Source: Nematopogon swammerdamellus (lineage: Eukaryota > Arthropoda > Insecta > Lepidoptera > Adelidae). Taken from it: 64,000 nt of DNA. The position numbers and the translations under genes are program-made. Where the stretch lies: assembly GCA_946902875.1 (NCBI GenBank), contig OX336355.1:10561347-10625346 (forward strand). The letters are read 5' to 3'. Each line of letters starts with the position of its first letter. Position 1 is the first letter of the stretch. The notes beneath the pieces were generated by a model. The model was not told the origin of the DNA and made no database searches. It worked only from the letters and a program-made list of their open reading frames with translations. Positions 53,401 through 64,000 of this stretch are shown piece by piece.

Positions 53401-54977
53401 TGCCGTGCAGATACACAAGGTGCCCACGATAATAAGGGCCAAGCCGGCGCGGCCCAAACCTCCAGAGAACTCGGCGCTGCTCCGCATATCACTGAGTCAG
53501 CACGCCGCGGCTGTTCCTATGAACTTAAACATGTCCGTGCCGATAGAAAGAGTGAGCACAGGAATTGATTACTATGTAAGTAAATTAATTGTTTGCTATT
53601 TTAATTAATGTTTGTGGAAATATTTTTTCGGCTTCTCATGCGGGAGGTCCGAGGTTCGAATCCGGTCGCCGCGTACCAATGAGTTTTTTCTGACGAAAAA
53701 ATTTATGTGCATACCTACACCTGCTGCTTCACCGTTCGGAACCGGTGTAAAACTGTAGGTCCCTTCCCTTGCCCCTTACTAGGTGGTAGGCTCAAATTAT
53801 AGCTGACTGGGTTGGTACCACCGTACTGGATGTAAGATGGCCGCATAGCAACCTCGGTTGTGTTCTCCTCTAGTCCAGTATAGCCAGCAATCCAGGGAAG
53901 TCTGGTATGGCACCTACCTTCTCGGATGTGATATTGGCTAGTCAGAGCATGTGCTTTGGCCCCTCTGACTCAGCCACCCATACCGGATTACATAAAAAAA
54001 AAACATAACACTTATTTGAACATTGTCCGTTTTATTATCTGCTATGGAAGATATAATATCGGCATTGGTTAAAGTTTTCCTTTGCATGTTTATAATGGTG
54101 GCTAATTATTTACAACTTATCTGACAATGATATAATTTCTACGAAGAGTTAACAAACACGATAATTCTTTATGTTTATGACCGTAATAATAGCCCCACTG
54201 CATCTCTTCCCGTGCATGTCGTGAAAGGCGACTAAGGGATAACGACAAGGTGCCGTGCTAAAGGGCAAAAGGCTAGCCACCTCTCACCTTGGCATGGTCC
54301 TTCCACCGAGTCATACAGCAGGTGGGTCTTCGTGCCTTACTTGCTGCTTGATAGTTATCTTGTCCTAATACATTTCAAAACGTGGTGGTCGGTGTTGTGC
54401 TGTAATTTACAAGAGTACTTGCAGCACAACACCGATTACTCTGCTTACCCCAAGTGTCGGGATACAGCATGTGGTATGTACATATGTATGTATATAGAAA
54501 ATAATAACAACAAAATAAAAACTCGTTGATTTCCAAGTGGAAACAACAGTGTTAAATACTGACTGGGGTACTTTGAGAATATGTTTCGCAAGTGACATAG
54601 CTTTTAAAATAGTTGAGCACCTAAAATACATTTTATGTCTGAACCATAAACCACACATAACCCTGTTTCGATAGTGACTGTGTTTTAACACTGATTGCTA
54701 TTAATAGAATTCCACTTCGGATATAAACGTCATCGATTGGAGTTCCGAGCGGGAGGCTTCGCCGCCCATGCCGTCAATTCCTCCGCCGCCTCCCCCAGTT
54801 CTCGACGAGGCAGACCTTCCCGAGCCTCCCCTCGAGTGGCCCGCAGAAGAAGCTCTGTACGAGCCGCCGACAGACAACCGCCCCTTCGTCAGAGAAGGCT
54901 CCATAGACGTGGAGGAGCCATACGCAATCGCCCTGTACGACTATCTCGGTGAACATCACGATGATCTCTCCTTCGAA
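50463..54977 (+). CDS. SH3-domain protein with proline-rich and DPF motifs (5' part)
   Basis: Three exons join in frame: 50463-50484 (MDHLQGL plus one base, donor GTGAGT), 52686-53575 (CACAG acceptor, donor GTAAGT) and 54708-54977 (AATAG acceptor, donor GTGAGT). 394 codons are visible. Residues 52-64 are proline-rich (KKKPPPRPPPPK). Short acidic/aromatic motifs follow: DDPF (35-38), SLIDLSS (135-140) and DFANFDPF (208-215), similar to clathrin/AP-2 adaptor-binding motifs. A second poly-proline stretch is in exon 3. The last about 20 residues (EPYAIALYDYLGEHHDDLSF) are the first half of an SH3 domain, cut by the donor at 54978. An alternative donor within exon 2 (after codon PIER, about 53550) is possible. 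A likely cytoskeletal or endocytic adaptor; no specific family named. Confidence 0.75.
50485..52685 (+). other. Intron 1 of the SH3 gene
   Basis: The first 300 bp are GC-rich, the rest AT-rich. A CCACCCTGTATAATATAT phrase at about 52449 resembles the right end of the CAGGGTG families. No exon seen. Confidence 0.5.
53630..54002 (+). mobile_element. tRNA-headed SINE (head B), nearly full length
   Basis: The head keeps GGTTCGAATCCGGTCG (B box); the A box is truncated. AATGAGTTTTTTCTGACGAA, CTGCTTCACCGTTCGGAACC, GGTTGGTACCACCGTACTGG, the second part (TAGTCCAGTATAGCCAGC, GGCCCCTCTGACTCAGCCAC) and an A10 tail follow. It lies in intron 2 of the SH3 gene. Confidence 0.85.
54190..54480 (+). repeat. 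Head-C repeat
   Basis: CATCTCTTCCCGTGCATGTC, AAAGGCGACTAAGGGATAAC and GCAGGTGGGTCTTCGTGCCT. Then GGTCGGTGTTGTGCTG is opposed by CAGCACAACACCGATTAC. Confidence 0.8.
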
Positions 54978-55022
54978 GTGAGTAATTTTCATTTATATAT
55001 TTAACCCCTCAAGCGTTGAGAG

Positions 55023-55502
55023 CAGGGACTGAAAACCGGTACCTATAACGGTTTCGGTTCTTTTGCGGTTCTGAAAGTACCGGTACCATGTAAGAACCGG
55101 TTACACTGATACCGGTACTTCAGGAGTACCGGTACTCTTGAAGTACTTTGTAAAACCGGTACTTCAGGAGTACCGGTAAAGGAAAGGTACCGGTATTATG
55201 GTACCGGTACTCGACTCCTATACGCTGAGAGAAAGGGAAGCAAATAGTCACGCAAATTGGCAACGTCTCTCCTCTACTCTAAATACCTCTTTGCTCGGTA
55301 CCGGTATGGAACCGATAAAGTTGGCAACAACGCATTTTTCAAGGAACCGAAAAAATACCGGTATGAACCGGTACATAAGGGTTCCAAAAGGGTTTTCTTT
55401 CCGAAATTAGGGTGCTGGTTCTGGTTCCGGTCCTACCCGAACCGAAAAGAACCCATAAATACCTGTATTTACCGGTATTTTCGGTACCCTTTTCATACCC
55501 TG
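55023..55502. mobile_element. hAT-type MITE with 8-bp TSD, rich in ACCGGTA
   Basis: The ends are CAGGGACTGAAAACC at the left and the near-complement CTTTTCATACCCTG at the right. The 8-bp GTTGAGAG lies directly outside both ends (55015-55022 and 55503-55510). Eight-base duplications with CAGGG ends are the hallmark of the hAT superfamily. The interior carries many ACCGGTA/TACCGGT motifs. No transposase. It lies in intron 3 of the SH3 gene, 45 bp after the donor. Confidence 0.9.
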
Positions 55503-55545
55503 GTTGAGAGCACCACCGTATGTACCCACGAAAAAATGTCATGTA

Positions 55546-55582
55546 GGTGATGTAGACAACCGTGTCAGTTTCAATAAAAAAA
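55546..55582 (+). repeat. Short SINE tail fragment
   Basis: GGTGATGTAGACAACCGTGT followed by CAGTTTCAATAAAA. Confidence 0.6.
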
Positions 55583-55589
55583 ATAAAAA

Positions 55590-57660
55590 AACAAATGTCA
55601 CAGATGTCTGTGCTTGCGACAGTGACGACATCGGCAATTAAATAAAGAATATCCACTCTATCACTAAAGACATAAGCCTAAATTTTTGTTCAAAAAAAAG
55701 GTGAAGATGTGCCCTAATTAAAATGAGTGCATATTTGTTATAGTGATTATTTTCTAAACTGGAAGAAACATTTATTTTACTTCCAGTTGAGGTTAATAAA
55801 TAATGATTGTTTGTGTTTTTAGTCATTTTGTTTGCTGTGTTACTGTATAAAATTAAAAGAATCCGTCAGGTGTGAGTGTTACTCGCGCACGGACAGTTCT
55901 GTAGATCCGCTATGCTATACCATTCCTGTCAAAAAACTGTATCTGTCAAACTTTGTTTGTTTGCGATGCAACTACCTGTGGCGCCATCTATTATTTAGTA
56001 GCGTGAACATGCACTAATCGATTCTTACCACGTTTATTGTATGAGGAACCCCTTTTTTTATGTTTGCTCTTTTTATTATTTGTTGACATATCCGCTATTA
56101 GAACACATTTTCTTTGAAAATTTCAACCGGCTACCTATTATGGTTCAAAAGAAACAGCCCTAGGCTGCCTCTGTTTTTTTTTATATACCCTGACATAAAA
56201 TATCTTTAGTCGCCTATCTCAAGTGATCAAACCATTTCTTCCTCAGTCATGTCTCACTATACTATATTTCAGTAATTTTCCTCATTGAATGTTTCTATGC
56301 GCGTTGTCTGGTCAGCTGATTGCCGGCCAAGTCTGTTTTCATCTATTCTTAGAAAGATCTACAGATTGGCTGTAAACATGGCGTCTACGAGCAAGTACAT
56401 ACACATATATATTTACTTGCTATCATGTGGTACTAGTGTATTTCGTGAATGATAATTAGGCAAATGCAATATCAATTTTCTTCTGTCGTTATTATAGGAA
56501 TGATACATGCATAGAGGCACGCCTGTTTCCCAGTGGGGTAGGCAGAGACAACATAGAAATGATTGTAGTGAAAACTGAATTTATACAAACATAAATTAAG
56601 CACAGAGACATATTTATCACTGGAAGTGATATTTTTAGTAAACCTTTACCATGTTGGTGCATCTTTTTTTGAGTTTACAACAAAGTACAAACACATAATT
56701 TATACTTAAAAATAACAATACCCGACATCTTAAACACAGCGAACAGCTTAAAGATATAATTTCATTCCCTCCCTTCAACTGAGTTGTGAAATCTCAAGCC
56801 TCAAGGCTCTATGAATAATCTTCGGACTGTGTCTTGGGTAATTTTAAATTTATTAACATGCATTACGAATGTTCCCTCTGTGTAGAATTTAATTGAGAGC
56901 TAATCAAATGAGGTGTTCTTGAATCTGACTTACTACAGCATACTAATTTTGCCTATTGTATTCTAAATCACATTCTAAGTGTTGAGTGATACATTTTGTT
57001 GATCGAAAATATTCTGAAGAACTACCTACTTTGTATGTGGTTATTTTGTCACTCTTTTGTTGTGTTAAGTATAGTTTTTTTGATGATTTACTAGTTTTTG
57101 CTCATGTGATCCATTTCATGTGAAATGTTGAGCATATTTGCCAAGTTCGAAATTAGTCAACCCTTACAAAAATGCCCAGATGGAAGCGGTCTGGTTGAGG
57201 CGTTTTCAGACATTCGGCAATTGAAACAGACAGCCAGATGCTATATTATAATTTTTAGGGTTCCGTATCCGTACGGGAGCCTATTACTAAGTCTCCTCCG
57301 TTCTTCTGTCTGTCCGTCTGTCTGCCCTACCTTTAATCAAATCAAATCAAATAAACAAATAATTAAAGGGTTCTACCATTATCTTTTGAAAGATAATAGG
57401 TAGTCTGTAATATGAAAATAAATAATCTGAATCTGAATCAGTTGAATATTTGTTATGGCAGATATATTAAAAAATAATTAAAAAAAAGAACAAAAACAAA
57501 ATTACAAAATTAAGCACGAAGACATATTTATCATGGGCAGTCATTTTTTTTCCATGTTGCCAACCTTTTATTCTCGCTTTCAATGAATATGGAATGCATC
57601 TGGGGGTAGTCTTTCTGGGAATCAAGAAATGTTGCTTGGCAACTGTGTCAAAGTAAATTA
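55590..57660. other. AT-rich intronic sequence, no exon seen
   Basis: It contains short repeat pieces: a GTTCCGTATCCGTACGGGAG phrase with TCTGTCTGTCCGTCTGTCTG near 57255-57330, and AATCAAATCAAATCAAAT at 57336. The 92-codon ORF at 57125 runs into this repeat and is not accepted. Confidence 0.4.
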
Positions 57661-57669
57661 CATACAATG

Positions 57670-58063
57670 GTTTTTTTTTTTTTTAATGGAAACTGGCACG
57701 GTTGGCTACATCACCTACAACGTCCGTGACGTCAGCCCATAACACCGGGTGAACTAGGTGCCATGTCAGTGCTTCCCCCTTTGATCGTGCCGGCTACACT
57801 GAACTGGTCGGAAAACACAAACTATTTACAATAACCGTTTCAACCAACGTTCCATTCAGTGCGGTGGTACCAACCCGGGCGGGTTAAACCCTACCACCAA
57901 GTAAGATTAGGAGGGAAGGGACCTACAGTTTTACGAGGAATCCGAACCTCGGTCAGCCTCCAACGGTCAGCGGTCACCCATCCAAGTACTGACCGCACCC
58001 AGCGTTGCTTAACATTCAATAGCGACAGTTGACTGTCTGCACCACTGAGCTATCGAGGCTGAC
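57670..58063 (-). mobile_element. Full-length chimeric tRNA/5S-like SINE
   Basis: On the minus strand: GTCAGCCTCGATAGCTCAGT, GTTAAGCAACGCTGGGTGCG, GTCAGTACTTGGATGGGTGA, GAGGTTCGGATTCCTCG, the body (GTTGGTACCACCGCACTGAA), the tail, and an A run of about 15. It is the best-preserved copy in the window. Confidence 0.85.
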
Positions 58064-58436
58064 AAAACATTCTGATTATAAAAACATTCAAAATCTTCAC
58101 ATAACTCTATAGTTTCAGCTGATGTATTATTTACTCTGCGTGTCAGTGAGCACAGGTGTTCCTTATCGTCACTCGTGTGCGCACAGCACCGCCCGCCCCG
58201 TGACGCCACTGGCTCCGTAAACAAACAATTTCTGCATAACCGTTCATACGTACACGAGAATTAACTCGATAAAACCTGATATTCGTGTATCTATTTAGTG
58301 GAATACGTCGCAAATGACGATAACGTAACAGCGCTGATAGGTACCTTTTTTGCGCAATTTCTGTTTGCGTAACATGATTTGGAAAACTTATGAGTTATGA
58401 TGAGTTATGGTGCATTGAGATTTTATTGTTTACAAG

Positions 58437-58650
58437 CTGTGCCCGCGGCTCCGCCCGCTCTCATATTTCACTTCACTGCTAACCTCATATGCTATTTAGC
58501 GTGATAGTAAGTAGCCTATAGTTGATGGGAAGAATCAAGCTATCCGTAGAATTTTGTTTTATTAAAATCGGTTCAGTGGTTCTCGAGTTATAAGCGGACA
58601 GACAGACACTCAGACACTCAGACAGAAAGCAGACGTTGGATTTTATTATA
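58437..58650 (-). repeat. GCCCGCGGCTCCGCCCGC repeat, copy 1
   Basis: Shares CTATAGTTGATGGGAAGAAT, CAAGCTATCCGTAGAATTTT and CCAACGTCTGC-type ends with the inverted copy at 60787-60994. Confidence 0.8.
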
Positions 58651-58659
58651 GGTAAGGAT

Positions 58660-60780
58660 TTCTCCAGTTGACTTTAAACAGAGGTTGCACTACAGCTGTA
58701 GTTCAGGATTAATAAAGATGAGAAAGTTTCAGTCATTGAACTCTTACAAATGATGGCGGTTGTTTTGATTTCCTAAATCCTCAATATTTTTGAAATTTAA
58801 AATGCTTATAAATAATTTTTCCAATAGCTGGAATGTTTGTTCGGTAACACAGAAAGTGAAAATGTAATGATAATTTTCCCTTGAGACATGCTTCAATTAA
58901 AATAACGAATGTTAGTTGACAAGTAACTTGTTTTGTTGTTGGCCTTCTTCTGGCGATTGATGCATTGAGGACAGACTATAATATGAAGCCAATTGACCAC
59001 TCCAACCTGATTTGCAAGATTTGCTCATTATTTACGCAATAATAATTCTAGGAAAAGATGATTTTATTTATTACTTTTTCAACAGACTGAGGCATAAATG
59101 AAAATACATCGAGGGGATTTAAGAACATTTGTTAATTAAACAATTTAAAAGTTATTAGTACATTCAAATGGAAGCATCAAATCATATTTATACTTAGTTA
59201 TAATTAAATCTTCCATAACACAATTGTCCAAACAATAAATTAAAACAAATTACGAACATTAAAATTTATTGTCTTCATTATTTCGAATAGTCACGCTTGT
59301 TGTGTAGATATTTATTAGAATTGATAACATGAGTGTGATATACATTTATCAGCCTCGTATCATCCTCACATATTATATCAGTCTATTGAACGCGGCGCAC
59401 GATCATTGCCACCAACATTGTGCTTCTTGAATGGATGTTTTGTTGTTTATTGTTATTTGTGAACACAGATTTTCTCATAGATTATTTCACAGTAGGTATA
59501 ACATGTTTTAGATAAACAGATAGATAATTACTCCCATCTAAACTGGCCATTGATGGTGGTTGATCAATATATGTACCTCTATCTAGTAACAAGAACATCT
59601 CACCACGCAGCAACATGCCAGTGTATTGTTGTTGAATCATTGAATTAGTTTTTAAGGTGTTGAGTGTTTACAGAGTTTTTATTACATATTTTTGAATGGT
59701 CTTTAGTTCCTTTCTGAGTTTCCTTTAAAATCTCCAGCTGGCTTTACATTTTTTCGATTTACTACCCATACTATTAATTCTCTATGATTTTATTCCTTAT
59801 CCATCACCCAAAGGTTGGCTGGAAGAAATCACTGGCAGTGATAAGTCCGCCTTTGCGCTTTGAGAAATACTCCTATATTTCTTGTTTCTGTTCTTGTACT
59901 GTTCTTCTTTCAATTGATTGCAATAAAGAGTTTCTATTCTATTATATTTAAAGACATAAAGAAGTTGTTATTTCTACCTAAATATGGTGTTAGGTTGTTT
60001 TTATTTACAATATAATTGATGCTATTACTATTGGACAGCGATAAATGAAATAGTGATAAAGATCTTAAGAATTATAGGAAATATTAAATGATGAACTGAT
60101 AACAATATCAAATTAGAAAGAATTTTCAGAATTTATTCGATAACGAGGCTATCTGGAGCAGCCAACAGATAAATACCCATAAAATACTGGTATACAAAAA
60201 ATATGTTTATATATGTGTATCAAATCCTGTACTTGTCCTAATCCTGTCATAAGTGCTGTTGATTTCCTGAAAAATAAAGAAATAAAAGTCTATAGGTACT
60301 TACTTAGACTATTTTTTTAACACAATGTAAAATGGTCATATGTTTTCGCATATGAACATACAAATTATTCATTGTAATTGTTATCGTAGCTCCCTCAAAA
60401 GATGACACCTGTTGGGTTTCCGCTTGTATACACCTCTACATATAACAGGCTCGGATTACGTTTGATGAAACCATTGTAATTCGTCATTCTTATAAATAAT
60501 CAGAGCTCTCTGGAAATTTTTCTCAATCAAGTTTTAACGAAATAAGAACAGAACGGGAAAAAAATATCCCTAAATAGATTCAGCTGATCAATGGACGTCT
60601 ACCAACTAGTTTAGATAAGGCGAGATATTACGACCGCGGCCACACTGACCCCAAACGTCAGCGAGGCGTTTGCAATTAATTTAATTTGTGAAACCTTGAG
60701 CAAAGAACATACTACGCACTATGATGTGTGATGATTACTAGTATTAATGTTCTGCAGTGTGATTTTGTTGGTTATCCTTA
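58660..60780. other. AT-rich stretch, no gene or repeat recognised
   Basis: No ORF, splice-bounded exon or inverted repeat of note. The content is low-complexity AT-rich sequence, presumably intron 3 of the SH3 gene. Confidence 0.4.
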
Positions 60781-60786
60781 CCTTTA

Positions 60787-60994
60787 ATAAAATCCAACGT
60801 CTGCTTTCTGTCTGTCTGTATGTATGCCTGTCTGTCCGCTTATAACTCGAGAACGACTAAACCGATTTTAATAAAAAAAAATTCTACGGATAGCTTGATT
60901 CTTCCCATCAACTATAGGCTACTTACTATCACGCGAAATGGCTTATGAGGTTAGCAGTGAAATGAAATATGAGAGCGGGCGGAGCCGCAGGCAC
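60787..60994 (+). repeat. GCCCGCGGCTCCGCCCGC repeat, copy 2 (inverted)
   Basis: AAAATCCAACGTCTGC, TTCTACGGATAGCTTGATTC, AACTATAGGCTACTTACTAT, GGGCGGAGCCGCAGGCAC, in the opposite orientation to 58437-58650. Confidence 0.8.
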
Positions 60995-61765
60995 ATTTAT
61001 AATATAAGTTATAATTATGATAGGCAAAATGAAAATTTATATTGTATAACTTTTTATTGTGAATTGGCACATTTCAATTTCTTATTCGCTAAGGTTAGTA
61101 AATAAAAAATGGAATATCAGAAAAATGTATGGTGCATAGAACCATGGATAGAACTTAGTACAAAAAACGTGAACATCATATTTTAGTTTTTTTGTTCAAA
61201 GGACAGCTTACAAGCTAAGGTTGTTTGGTCGTTTCTTTAATCATTATTCTCGTGAAATCAGATTTTATAATAATAATGTAGCTAAGTAGTTAATGTTTCT
61301 CTGAACAATGGCCGTACCTACAGCTGACAAAAGTTAAATCAAGTTTGGATATGAGATAAGATAGTCGTTATTTACTGATACAGGTATCTCAAGCCCTGTC
61401 TATTTATTATCTCTTATTCATATAATGTATTTATAGTCTGTTGACCAGCCTTCCTACTTCATGCCAATAGCATTATGGATATAATTAGCCATGCCAAAAG
61501 TGTTCTTCATATTGTCGGTTGTTCTTCATGTGGTTGTATACTGTGTACATTTTAGTATTATTTCATCCATTTATTTACACATTTCTTTTTTTATAAATTT
61601 TACATTAAAAAAAAATTAAAACCTAAAATTAATATAAAAACAAACAGAGTTTCCACCATCAGCGGCGGGGCGAGCCCAGGCTACCGATGGTCGGGTCCTA
61701 AAGAGAGAAACTTCCGGACTATATGCGCAGTGTCGAGCAGGGCTGTCTTTTGGATCTGGCCCTTA

Positions 61766-62057
61766 TTATTATTATTATTTGTTAATGAACTAGCAGCTTA
61801 ATTTGCTGATGTGTTCATTTCTATGATGATCCCTTGTGTTGCTATTTGTTATCTTTCTTCAATTTCTAAAAATGCATGTTGAGCCTATTTTTGAATGCGT
61901 TTATGGTGGGTGTTTCAATAACTTCCTCAGGCAGTTTGTTCCAACTGTTCACGATTCTGTTAGTCAGAAAGTGCTTTCTTGCTTCGGTTGAAAAGCGTGT
62001 TTCATTGAGTTTCAGGCAGTGAAGTCTTAGGTGGTTGTTTGAATTTAATACAAACAA
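61766..62057 (-). pseudogene. 5'-truncated LINE 3' end
   Basis: The minus strand encodes LHCLKLNETRFSTEARKHFL, then RIVNSWNKLPEEVIETPTIN and FKNRLNMHF. This is the conserved C-terminal end of many LINE reverse transcriptases. A TTATTATTATTATTA tail (plus strand) lies at 61766-61782. The rest of the polymerase is missing. Confidence 0.75.
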
Positions 62058-62649
62058 TGCTTTCCAGATCTGGGCGGTCGTAGTGTCGTAGTACTACAAA
62101 GTACTGAAGCGACACTACTCTATGAGATCTCTATGTCTTCGTTTTTACGTAACTGTATGCATTGTATTACAACATATGCAACGTTACAGTTTTAATTAAT
62201 CATTTTGGCAATGATAAGCATTCCTGGTTATAATATAATGCCGCTGGTTATATGAGTAAGATAATCGCTTTTGTCTTCTGTCCGCGGCTCCACTGGAGGC
62301 ATTGACGTTTCTGAACTATCTTTCACGCATTTCTTGGTACATGCTACTGTGTACTCTTTTTTTGAACTAAATGCAAAATTATTTCATTAATACCTATGTC
62401 TTATTTCATTAATCCCTGAGATGTTACCTGCGTACTCATATGTATATTTAGTGTGCGGTAATTTTGTTATTTTTGCGTACAACCATTTAACGCATTCTCC
62501 TTTGGAGAAATGTCGTGAAAAAAAAATGTGAGTTGCAATTTTTAGCATGTAAATAATGTTGGCCGTTTTTGAGTTTACACTTCACAGACAGGCAGGCATT
62601 CTAATTTATAATAGTACAGAAGTTTCATTCAGCTACAGTATTTTTTCCT

Positions 62650-62945
62650 ACCGTGTGGGGCCGGTACATAAAAAGAACAGCCCCACTGCATCTCTCCCCG
62701 TGCATGTCGTAAAAGGCGACTAAGGGATAAGGACAAGATGCCGTGCTAAAGGGCTACAGGCAAGTCACCCCACCAGGTCCCACCTTGTCAGGGTCCTTCC
62801 ACCAAGTCGTGCAGCAGGTGGGTCTTTGTCGGAACACTTTGCGAAACATGGTGGTCGGTGTTGTGCTGTAATTACAAGAGTGTTTGCAGCACAACACCGA
62901 CTATTCGGATTACCCTGATTGTCGGGATATAGTGTGGTATGTATT
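62650..62945 (+). repeat. Head-C repeat
   Basis: CGTGTGGGGCCGGTACATAA, CATCTCTCCCCGTGCATGTC, AAAGGCGACTAAGGGATAAG and GTGGTCGGTGTTGTGCTGTA. Confidence 0.8.
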
Positions 62946-63239
62946 TATATTTTCCTTAAACATTTTACAGTGTTGTTTGTTCAGCTTTTGCCTAACGACT
63001 AGTGTGAGCAGTTTGCATGTATGGTGGGTAGTTTATTCATACTATGCTGTTGCATCTTAAAACATGCAACTTATCTGATTTGATCTTATCTCGATATTGT
63101 GAAGCGGCGGCCGTGACAATCTCAAACATTATGTAACGGTATAGCGCCGTGTACTAACAGATGTATTGTGTATGTAGTTGGTATCACACGTGGTAATGGA
63201 GAGGTATCTAATGACATCTGTATTTTTTTAAATCTGTTC

Positions 63240-63312
63240 AATTGTATATATTGTTTATTAAGCATTCATAAGGTAGTTTTACTAGTCTCGAACTTGTCAC
63301 AATTTGTTTTTT
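63240..63312 (+). repeat. TATTGTTTATTAAG..CTCGAACTTGTCACAA repeat
   Basis: Same order of motifs as 32071-32135. Confidence 0.6.
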
Positions 63313-63385
63313 ATATACTGTTTTTTTTTACAATTCAAGGAGTTGTTTACAGTTTAGGAGATACATCTTTTTTAAATTTTTTTAT

Positions 63386-63415
63386 GGAAACTGATACGGT
63401 TGGCTACATCACCTA
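63386..63415 (-). repeat. SINE tail fragment
   Basis: GGAAACTGATACGGTTGGCT and ACATCACCTA on the plus strand match the tail ends of the other copies. Confidence 0.65.
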
Positions 63416-63624
63416 GTAGTAGTGCATCTATGCATACTTCAGAGTATCAAGTTCGTAACATTTCCTTTGAACTTTGCTGTAGTCGGGTAAAAATTATATT
63501 TGTTCAAATGCATTCAATATAATCAACTTTTTTACATACTGAATTCGCAAACCAAATAGGAGACATGCGTATACCTTTTACTCTTACTGAAACAATGAGA
63601 CAAACTTACTGAGACAATCGCGGT

Positions 63625-63775
63625 AGCCGGGGTAGGTGGAGTAATCGATGTTGTGCTGCAAGAACTCGGCAAAATTACAGCACAACATCGACCACCATGT
63701 CTAACAAAGTTTTAGGACAAGAATATCTATCAAGTAGCAAATAAGCACGAAAACCCACATGCTGCATATAAATCT
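63625..63775 (-). repeat. Head-C repeat fragment
   Basis: Plus-strand AATCGATGTTGTGCTGCAAG, ACAGCACAACATCGACCACC and CTATCAAGTAGCAAATAAGC are the antisense landmarks. Confidence 0.65.
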
Positions 63776-64000
63776 CCATAATTCATTCCAAAATATCTTG
63801 TTACAACATTACCGTCGAAAAGAGAACACCAGGGTCACTTCAGAGAGACATAGCGCTTATACCATTACAACATCTAGATCAGAGATGGGCAAACTTTTTT
63901 CTACACGGGCCAATATTTACGAACAGAATATATGGGGCGCAAGGTTTTTGAATTTTTGGCTATAATATACACATGTAATTCGTTATTGAAAAAATATTTG

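Overview
The window looks like nuclear DNA of an insect, most likely a moth or butterfly. The genes are split by long AT-rich introns. Two intact non-LTR retrotransposon ORFs and very many SINEs, MITEs and foldback elements fill the gaps. No bacterial-type operons, CRISPR arrays or viral genes are seen. The lepidopteran assignment is an inference from the repeat style and the protein sequences; no search was possible.

Host genes, left to right. (1) A partial minus-strand gene with an acidic N-terminus, two exons visible, runs off the left edge (551 to 1). (2) Riboflavin kinase (RFK) on the plus strand has three coding exons between 3798 and 21616; its introns hold an intact LINE (intron 1) and a dense repeat field (intron 2). 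(3) Ribosomal protein S27 (RpS27) on the minus strand has three coding exons between 26524 and 23650, with a 6-nt first coding exon. RFK and RpS27 are convergent, with poly(A) signals about 360 bp apart. (4) A 61-codon plus-strand ORF at 27880 sits head-to-head with RpS27. (5) An F-box/WD-repeat protein (FBXW4-like) on the minus strand has eight exons (40094 to 32246) that join in frame to 458 codons plus stop. (6) The 5' part of a plus-strand SH3-domain protein (50463 to 54977, three exons, 394 codons) has its SH3 domain cut at a splice donor; no later exon was recognised before the right edge.

Mobile DNA. An intact LINE ORF with a 35-nt A tract lies at 5185-8392. A CR1-like LINE ORF lies at 40723-43755 and appears to have landed inside an older terminal-inverted-repeat element just upstream of the F-box gene. 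Fragments of other LINEs lie at 14.1-14.6, 25.0, 36.9-37.3 and 61.8-62.1 kb. Three interchangeable SINE-like heads (a tRNA/5S-rRNA-like chimera, a tRNA-like head, and a third head of unknown origin) occur with shared or related 3' bodies. One MITE at 55023-55502 has an exact 8-bp target-site duplication and hAT-type ends. Several large palindromes and foldbacks are present (2400-3451, 17321-17650, 44547-44603, 35088-35144, 49370-49417, and a nested cluster at 46.0-49.1 kb).

No new defence or metabolic gene cluster is evident. The most unusual content is the modular SINE system, the nested insertions, and the transposon-shaped gene borders (an SINE tail touching a splice donor; transposons about 150 bp from a start codon).
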